The notes beneath the pieces are model-generated. The model searched no databases. It was not told where the DNA came from and was given only the letters and a program-made list of their open reading frames with translations. From NCBI GenBank assembly GCA_964621905.1, contig CAZUNG010000007.1, positions 62,001-126,000 of the forward strand: a DNA stretch of 64,000 nucleotides, read 5' to 3'. Both the position numbers and the translations under genes were made by a program. The stretch's first letter is position 1. Every line of letters starts with the position of its first letter. The stretch is from Ruminococcus_G sp964621905 (GTDB taxonomy: Bacteria; Bacillota; Clostridia; Lachnospirales; Lachnospiraceae). Positions 58,697 to 64,000 of this stretch are shown piece by piece.

Positions 58697-59367
58697 ACTG
58701 CCGCTCCTTTCCCGGTTTCACATTTTACGAGATAATCCACGTAAATTCCCGGTACGTGTACATTCTCAGGCCCTATTTCACCCGCTTCCACGATATCCTC
58801 AACTTCAGCAATTACAAGGTCGGCGGCCATGGGCATGATCTGTCCGAAATTTCTGGTTGCACCCGCAAAAAACAGATTGCCCGACGTATCCGCCCTCGTT
58901 GCCCTGATCAGTGCTACATCCGCACGCAGCGGCTTTTCCAGTAAATATTTTCTGCCGTCGACTTCAATGATCTGTTTTCCTTTTTCCACCACCGTTCCGA
59001 CGCCTGTCGGGGTCAAAAAACCTCCGAGTCCTGCTCCCCCCTGGCGGACCGCCTCTGCAAGGGTTCCCTGCGGAATCAGCTCAACCTCTGTCTCTCCCGC
59101 CTGCATCTGCCGCCCGGTTTCCGGATTCGTTCCGATATGACTTGCCAGAATTCTGGAAAACTGTTTATTTGCCACCATTTTCCCGACACCCTCGTCAGGA
59201 AATGCCGTATCATTACAAATCAACGTCAGGCTGCATACGTTTCGTTCCATCAGCTTTTTCAGAATGGCATTGGGCGCTCCACAGCCCAGAAAGCCTCCAA
59301 CCATCAGAACTGTATTTTCTTTTATGAAATCTGCCGCTTCATCAAGGCATATCATCTTACTTTTCAC
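58693..59367 (-). CDS. 3-oxoacid CoA-transferase, subunit A
   Basis: A 224-residue alpha subunit: MVGGFLGCGAPNAILKKLMER (about 22-42), VELIPQGTLAEAVRQGGAGLGGFLTPTGVGT (about 96-126) and the downstream GNLFFAGATRNFG (about 172). GxGG loops bind CoA. It lies 31 bp after iolE and overlaps the B subunit gene. Confidence 0.92.
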   Translation of the reverse strand: MKSKMICLDEAADFIKENTVLMVGGFLGCGAPNAILKKLMERNVCSLTLICNDTAFPDEGVGKMVANKQFSRILASHIGTNPETGRQMQAGETEVELIPQGTLAEAVRQGGAGLGGFLTPTGVGTVVEKGKQIIEVDGRKYLLEKPLRADVALIRATRADTSGNLFFAGATRNFGQIMPMAADLVIAEVEDIVEAGEIGPENVHVPGIYVDYLVKCETGKGAAV

Positions 59368-59398
59368 AGCTATCCCCCTTATCTGCTAATCTGACAGG

Positions 59399-60289
59399 TT
59401 AAACCCCCAATTTCCCTTTCATATAGGCTCTCGCACGCTGTGCATATTCCAACGGATCAGCTTTTGCAGGATCCTGCTCTGCCTCAACGACAATCCACCC
59501 CTCATATCCATATTCTTTTAACGTATGGAAGATCCCATCCCAGTCTACCTCTGTTCCATCTCCCGGCACTGTAAACAGCCCATCCAGCACGCCCTGCAGG
59601 AAACTCAGATTCTCCGTTCTGACCCTCTGCAAAACATCGCCTCTTACATCCTTTACATGGATATGTCCGACTCTGTCGATATACTTCTTCAGAATCTCCA
59701 CCGCATTTTCTCCTGCAACTGTACTATGTCCCGTATCAAAAGTCAGAAATACCAATTCCGGGTCTGTATGTTCCATCAGTCTGTCAATTTCCTCAAGCGT
59801 CTCTACACCTGTACCGACATGTGGATGGAAACAGACCTTCATTCCTTTTCTTTTGGCTCTTCTTCCCAGCTCATTTAATCCTTCACAGAGATTCGCAAAC
59901 TGCTCATCTGTCAGAACCGGTCTGTTTGCTGTGAGCGGCTGTTCAATGTCGCCGTGAATCGTCACACCACATTCGCCGACACCGATGACTCTGGCTCCCA
60001 GACCGTATGTATAGTCCATATGCTTTTCAAATGCTTCGTATGTTTTTTCATTTTCAAAACTGGTGAAGTAACTGCTGAACCACATGTTGCAGATTACCAG
60101 TCCCCGCAGATCCAGCGCTTTTTTGATAACTTCATATTCTTTTGGATATTTCCATCCGCCCTCACTGCCTTCATAATCCGCAAGCGCCATCTCACTCAGG
60201 CACTGCTGGTATGTCAGTTCACCGCCTAAAGAGGGAAGATCATCATTTGACCAGTTAATCGGCGCACATCCATATTTAATATTCAACAT
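59399..60289 (-). CDS. iolE: Myo-inosose-2 dehydratase
   Basis: A 296-residue xylose-isomerase-like TIM barrel that dehydrates 2-keto-myo-inositol. Starts MLNIKYGCAPINWSNDD, as IolE does, with metal-type residues in CFHPHVGTGVET (about 152), LTFDTGHSTVAG (about 181), GHIHVKDVRGD (about 205) and WIVVEAEQDP (about 263). Second gene of the operon, 21 bp after iolD. Confidence 0.94.
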   Translation of the reverse strand: MLNIKYGCAPINWSNDDLPSLGGELTYQQCLSEMALADYEGSEGGWKYPKEYEVIKKALDLRGLVICNMWFSSYFTSFENEKTYEAFEKHMDYTYGLGARVIGVGECGVTIHGDIEQPLTANRPVLTDEQFANLCEGLNELGRRAKRKGMKVCFHPHVGTGVETLEEIDRLMEHTDPELVFLTFDTGHSTVAGENAVEILKKYIDRVGHIHVKDVRGDVLQRVRTENLSFLQGVLDGLFTVPGDGTEVDWDGIFHTLKEYGYEGWIVVEAEQDPAKADPLEYAQRARAYMKGKLGV

Positions 60290-60310
60290 TGTTTTTTCCT
60301 CCTGACAACA

Positions 60311-62170
60311 TTAGTATGGTTTCAATCCCTGTACGGCTGTCTCCAGCTCCTGATAACATTTTCTTACACTTTCTTTGTCAGATACGGAAGCGAGCCCGAC
60401 CCTCCAGAATGTCTCATAGCCTTCCGTCATCGTACCCGGGAGAACCGCAATTTCAATTAGCGTTGATTTTGTACTCTTTTTACTCTCTGCAAAAGCACTC
60501 CTCAGTTCCTCTATTGTCGACACTTTCCATACATCTGCACCATAAGCCTTTGCAACACCGGCAAAATCGATATTAGTATACTCTCCTGTAAGTCTTCCTG
60601 TGTCTTTCTCACGATACCGGAATTCTGTTCCAAAAGAACCAACTCCCTGATTCCTCTGAAGATTATGGATACACTGATGCCCCCAGTTATTAAATAACAA
60701 AACATTAATTTTAACCTTCTCCTGAAGACTCGTTACCAGATCGGAATGTGCCATCAGAAAACTCCCGTCTCCTACAAATGCATACACTTCAGACTCCTCA
60801 GATGCAAGCTTGGCACCCAAAGCCCCCGATATCTCATAGCCCATACAGGAAAAACCGTATTCCAGATGGTAGCTTCCTTTTTTCTTCGGCTCCCAGATTC
60901 TTTCCAGATCTGAAGGAAGACTTCCTGCTGCCGCAACTGCAATGTCATCTTTATCAAACATTTTATTTAGCTCAAGCAGTACTTTTGTTTGATTCAGACC
61001 ATGCTCACAATCCGCTTTTTCCATCTCCTGCCGTACACGTTCCCACTGCTCTTTAGCTTTCACAATCTCTTCTGCATAAGAAGACTGATACCCTGCTTTC
61101 CCAAGTTTTTCTCCAAGCACCGACAGACCACGTTTTGCGTCGGCTACAACAGAAATGGAATCAAGCTTCATACTGTCCATCACATTTGTATTAATCGAAA
61201 CGACCATCGCATCCTTTTTAAAAGCAGATTTTGATGAAGTTACAAAGTCATTCAGCTTGGTGCCAACAGCAAGAATCAAATCCGCATCTTTTGCTATCAG
61301 ATTTGCACTGAGTGTTCCGCAGATACCGACACAGCCAAGATTATAAAATTCTTCGGATGCATTTTCACCTTTTCCCGCCTGTGTCTCGGCAAATGGAATA
61401 TTAAATTTTTTAGCAAACGTTAAAAGCTCTGCACCTGCATCAGAATAACGGACACCGCCGCCTGAGATGATCAGCGGCTTCTTTTTTGTCCTGATCAGTT
61501 CAACAGCACGGTTTACTGCCTGTTTAGAGGGTTCGCTTCTGTCCGCATACCATACCCTCTTTTTGAGGAACTCCGCTGGATAATCATACGATTCTCCCTG
61601 TACATCCTGTGGCAGACAGATGGCAACCGCGCCTGTCTGAGCCGGATCTGTCAGAACGCGCATCGCATTGAGGCAGGCCCTCATCAGCATTTCCGGTCTG
61701 CTGATTCTGTCCCAGTATTTGGTTACCGATTTAAACGCATCGTTGACGGAAACGGTTGCATCAGACTCACATTCCATCTGCTGGAGTACAGGATCCGGCT
61801 GTCTGTCAGCATAGGCATCACCCGGCAGAAACAGTACCGGTATCCGGTTAACCGTAGCAGTTCCGGCAGCGGTTACCATATTCAGTGCCCCAGGCCCAAT
61901 GGAAGATGTGCATGCATATATTTTTCTTCTTCTGTTCTGTTTTGCAAAAGCAATACAAACATTCGCAATATCCTGTTCATTTTTACCCTGAACGTATGTA
62001 ATTTCATCTTTGTACTGTTCCAGTGCTTCCCCCAGCCCGACAACATTTCCATGTCCGAAGATTCCCATCACACCTTCTACAAATTTAATTTCTTCTCCAT
62101 CAACATTCAGATATTGATTGTTTAAAAATTTGATCAGGGCCTGTGCCGTTGTTAATCTGATCTTTTCCAT
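60311..62170 (-). CDS. iolD: 3D-(3,5/4)-trihydroxycyclohexane-1,2-dione hydrolase (ThDP-dependent)
   Basis: A 619-residue thiamine-diphosphate enzyme, the ring-opening step of inositol degradation. GHGNVVGLGEALEQ (about 34-47) is the N-terminal ThDP Pyr domain with a Glu-containing YVQGKNEQDIAN; GDGSFLMAHSDL (about 468) is the GDG-N ThDP/Mg2+ motif followed by NWGHQCIHNLQRNQG. It is the first gene of the operon and has AAAGGAGGAAAC upstream. Confidence 0.95.
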   Translation of the reverse strand: MEKIRLTTAQALIKFLNNQYLNVDGEEIKFVEGVMGIFGHGNVVGLGEALEQYKDEITYVQGKNEQDIANVCIAFAKQNRRRKIYACTSSIGPGALNMVTAAGTATVNRIPVLFLPGDAYADRQPDPVLQQMECESDATVSVNDAFKSVTKYWDRISRPEMLMRACLNAMRVLTDPAQTGAVAICLPQDVQGESYDYPAEFLKKRVWYADRSEPSKQAVNRAVELIRTKKKPLIISGGGVRYSDAGAELLTFAKKFNIPFAETQAGKGENASEEFYNLGCVGICGTLSANLIAKDADLILAVGTKLNDFVTSSKSAFKKDAMVVSINTNVMDSMKLDSISVVADAKRGLSVLGEKLGKAGYQSSYAEEIVKAKEQWERVRQEMEKADCEHGLNQTKVLLELNKMFDKDDIAVAAAGSLPSDLERIWEPKKKGSYHLEYGFSCMGYEISGALGAKLASEESEVYAFVGDGSFLMAHSDLVTSLQEKVKINVLLFNNWGHQCIHNLQRNQGVGSFGTEFRYREKDTGRLTGEYTNIDFAGVAKAYGADVWKVSTIEELRSAFAESKKSTKSTLIEIAVLPGTMTEGYETFWRVGLASVSDKESVRKCYQELETAVQGLKPY

Positions 62171-62192
62171 GTTTCCTCCTTTTGTCTTCTTT

Positions 62193-62233
62193 TGTTTTGA
62201 TTTGTTATGATTTATTTTATTATATTCTGATTT
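62193..62233 (-). promoter_or_regulatory. Phased AAATCA repeats (IolR-like operator) at the iol promoter
   Basis: On the minus strand AAATCAGAATA (62223-62233), AAATCATAACA (62203-62213) and AAATCAAAACA (62193-62203) start 20 and 10 bp apart, overlapping the -10 and the transcription start. They resemble the Bacillus IolR 11-mer WRAYCAADARD (first 9 positions of the third copy fit). Confidence 0.6.
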
Positions 62234-62247
62234 TGTTTTTTTGTCAA
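62219..62247 (-). promoter_or_regulatory. Consensus promoter of the inositol operon
   Basis: TTGACA (62242-62247), 17-bp spacer, TATAAT (62219-62224) on the minus strand, about 50 bp before iolD. Confidence 0.9.
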
Positions 62248-62433
62248 CGCTATCGCTTTGTTTTTCCCTAAAATAATCTTTTAAAATATATTTTTTAATT
62301 ATTAATTAGTAATCTACGATTTTAAACCAAAATAAATCATTGCAAAAACAAATACACCATTCTTAATTAAAACTTTTCAAAATGTTATGGTAACTAAAAC
62401 ATATTTTTAATTGCAAAATCAGGAGGATATCTA

Positions 62434-62799
62434 ATGAACAAAAAAGCGCTTCACACAAAAACAATATGGAAAAGTAATTTGCTAAGTGATATTCGCACCT
62501 TTGACTGTTCTAAAATTTTTCATATTCATTTTTGCGATGGATCAAGAAACGCCCCCAACACAATTTGTGACGAAACCCTGCTGAGCGGAGTCTACGCGGG
62601 GGAAGGGAATATCCCCGTGCGCGATTGGGTAAATGCCGTCAAAGCAACTGGTTATAACAGCTGGTGGAGTTATGAACTTGTCAGTGCCAGGCATTGGCAG
62701 CTTGATGTGAAAGAAGTGGCAGAGCAGACCAGCAAACTGCTTGATCAGTACGTATTTGAGGATGAAAGAAATTTAAGGTGCAGACCGTTCAGGATGTAA
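62434..62799 (+). pseudogene. C-terminal fragment of a sugar isomerase/epimerase (TIM barrel)
   Basis: After an unrelated stretch of about 27 residues the frame reads IFHIHFCDGSRNAP, then YAGEGNIPVRDWVNAVKATGYNSWWSYELVSARHW and VAEQTSKLLDQY, the closing strands of an IolE-like epimerase (usual length about 290; only about 90 remain). The N-terminal two-thirds are missing. AGGAGG lies 10 bases before the ATG, so it may still be translated. It lies opposite the iol operon and near a broken IS element. Confidence 0.65.
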
Positions 62800-62930
62800 G
62801 GTAAAATCACTCCGTTTGAAGATCTATTTTATGGCAGAAAAGTAGCAAAAAGCAGAAAACCTTGCCACCCTGTCCGAAAAAGAGCATGTGAAAGATTGGA
62901 CCTGTTGTCAATTACAGGAGGTCACTTTTT

Positions 62931-64000
62931 ATGATGGGTATACAGAGCGGACAAATCCAGATGGTAATACTTGATATAGTTTCCATGATTCCGGGGAACC
63001 ACCTCCTGAGACAGATTAACAACTGTGTAAACTTTGATTTTATATACGAAAAGGTTTCACCCTACGCTTCTAGTTTTGGAAAAAAATCGATTGATCCGGT
63101 TATTTTGATAAAAATGCTGCTGATTGGTTAGCTCTACGGGATAAAATCAGAAAGAAGACTCAAGGAAGAAGTATCCCTTAACCTTGCTTACCGCTGGTTT
63201 TGCTGGATTGATCTAATGCACAGAGTGCCAGATCACTCAACGTTCAGCCAGAATCGAAAACGACGTTTTAAAGATGCCTGTATATTCCGGGAAATTTTTC
63301 ATGAAATCGTTCTGAAGTGTATAGAAATTGGAATCGTTTCCGGAGAAACAGATGTAGCGGATGGATCATTTCTTCCATCTAACGTATCGTGGAACAGCCG
63401 CTATGAGGCGGTTGAGACAATCAACCGTTCTACTATAAAATATATGGAGGAACTGGAAGAGAAAATTTCCACTATGCCAGTCTATAAAAAGCCAAAACAT
63501 ATCGAAACCGAGAAAGAATCTTTGAAGAGCCAAACCGATCCGGAATGCGGATATATCCATCAGGCTTGAAAGAAGGGATTGGGATATCTGACTGAGATGA
63601 CGGCAGATACCAACCATGGAATTATCACTGGGGTTGACTGTTATCCGGCTAATCAGCGGGAAAGAGAGAGCATTCTTGAGCATTTGAAAGGGCAATTATG
63701 TGAATATCAGGAAGTGGGTTTAGACGGTGGGTATGATATAGGAGCAGTACATCGAGGATTGGAACTATTAGGGATCAATGGTTATACAGCTATATGGGAA
63801 TATCAGAATAATGCGATGAAAAAGGGATTTTGCTATGAAGCGGAACATGAGCGTTTTGTATGCGTGCAGGGAGAATATTTAGAATTTCAGAAATTAAAAA
63901 CTGTCCATGTTTTTCCACCCGTGCCACAGATTTTGGCACCGTCAGGATCAATGCCAGTGCCTATTAACCATCTTTTCATCGGAATAATCAGAAAGCAGGG
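62931..64000 (+). pseudogene. IS1182-family transposase, broken and running off the window
   Basis: The frame starting MMGIQSGQIQMVILDIVSM resembles IS1182/IS5-like DDE transposases: HLLRQINNCVNFDFIYEKV, DPVILIKMLLIG, RWFCWIDLMHRVPDHSTFSQNRKRRF, the DDE motif VADGSFLP and later GLDGGYDIG. In-frame stops occur at 63129-63131 and 63567-63569. Up to about 63896 the reading frame is recognisable (CYEAEHERFVCVQGEYLEFQKL); after that it no longer resembles the family, so the 3' part is probably truncated or replaced. Inactive. Confidence 0.8.

Overview
The window looks like a chromosomal segment of a spore-forming, anaerobic gut-type Clostridia, most likely Lachnospiraceae. The grounds are the cysS-mrnC-rlmB-sigH gene order, T-box leaders, a CIRCE element, an adenosylcobalamin-dependent ribonucleotide reductase with NrdR boxes, stand-alone Spo0A-type DNA-binding domains and glnS. 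No species can be named from the sequence alone.

Layout. 1-5.7 kb: a nuclease/transposase fragment, a tryptophan T-box with a lone trpD, a DUF5721 protein, VanZ, a VanRS-like two-component system and a lipoprotein. 5.8-8.4 kb: a BlaI repressor, a BlaR1-type M56 protease, a small secreted Cys peptide and a DUF2284 protein. 8.4-16.3 kb: an AraC regulator divergent from a Gfo/Idh/MocA dehydrogenase plus sugar isomerase, CIRCE-htpG, then an AraC regulator divergent from a UroD-family methyltransferase. 16.3-21.9 kb: a six-gene minus-strand operon (HAD phosphatase, small acidic protein, FAD oxidoreductase, SCP2-like protein, Fe-ADH, class-3 ALDH). 22-28.4 kb: MocR regulator, glnS, a Yip1-type zinc-ribbon protein, and a CorC-type transporter behind a possible leader-peptide attenuator. 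28.4-33.5 kb: a five-gene oligopeptide/nickel-type ABC importer. 33.6-37.3 kb: a DUF3298 protein, two tandem stand-alone Spo0A C-terminal-domain genes behind a 10-bp phased GTCT repeat array, tRNA-Ala, a small membrane protein, a ferritin-like protein, a broken third copy of the Spo0A-C gene and tRNA-Thr. 37.3-42.2 kb: sigH, rlmB, mrnC and cysS (cysteine T-box), ispF and an orphan endolysin. 42.5-50.3 kb: tRNA-Val and tRNA-Met, small membrane proteins, a cupin, a YczE-like protein, gene remnants (XRE regulator, DNA ligase OB domain), nrdJ and an AraC-GyrI regulator. 50.4-53.2 kb: remnants of a sugar ABC ATPase and an Fe-ADH around an amidohydrolase. 53.3-62.2 kb: a myo-inositol catabolic operon. 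62.4-64 kb: a truncated sugar-isomerase fragment and a broken IS1182-type transposase.

How genes work together. The inositol operon runs iolD, iolE, CoA-transferase A/B, a 3-hydroxyacyl-CoA dehydrogenase, iolC, iolJ, iolB and a Gfo/Idh dehydrogenase. It has no iolA. The CoA-transferase and dehydrogenase fit reductive disposal of malonate semialdehyde towards 3-hydroxypropionyl-CoA and propionate, as reported for Anaerostipes. The promoter has TTGACA-17-TATAAT spacing and is overlapped by 10/20-bp phased repeats resembling the Bacillus IolR operator. The paralogous dehydrogenase plus IolE-type isomerase at 9.5-11.6 kb may feed a related cyclitol or sugar.

Most novel-looking signals: the Spo0A-C domain pair with its phased upstream array and decayed third copy; the 30-codon leader ORF whose stop codon sits at the base of a terminator ahead of the CorC gene; the lipid-carrier/alcohol/aldehyde operon; and the BlaI/BlaR1/small secreted peptide unit beside VanRS. 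All calls come from reading the sequence; no database search was run.
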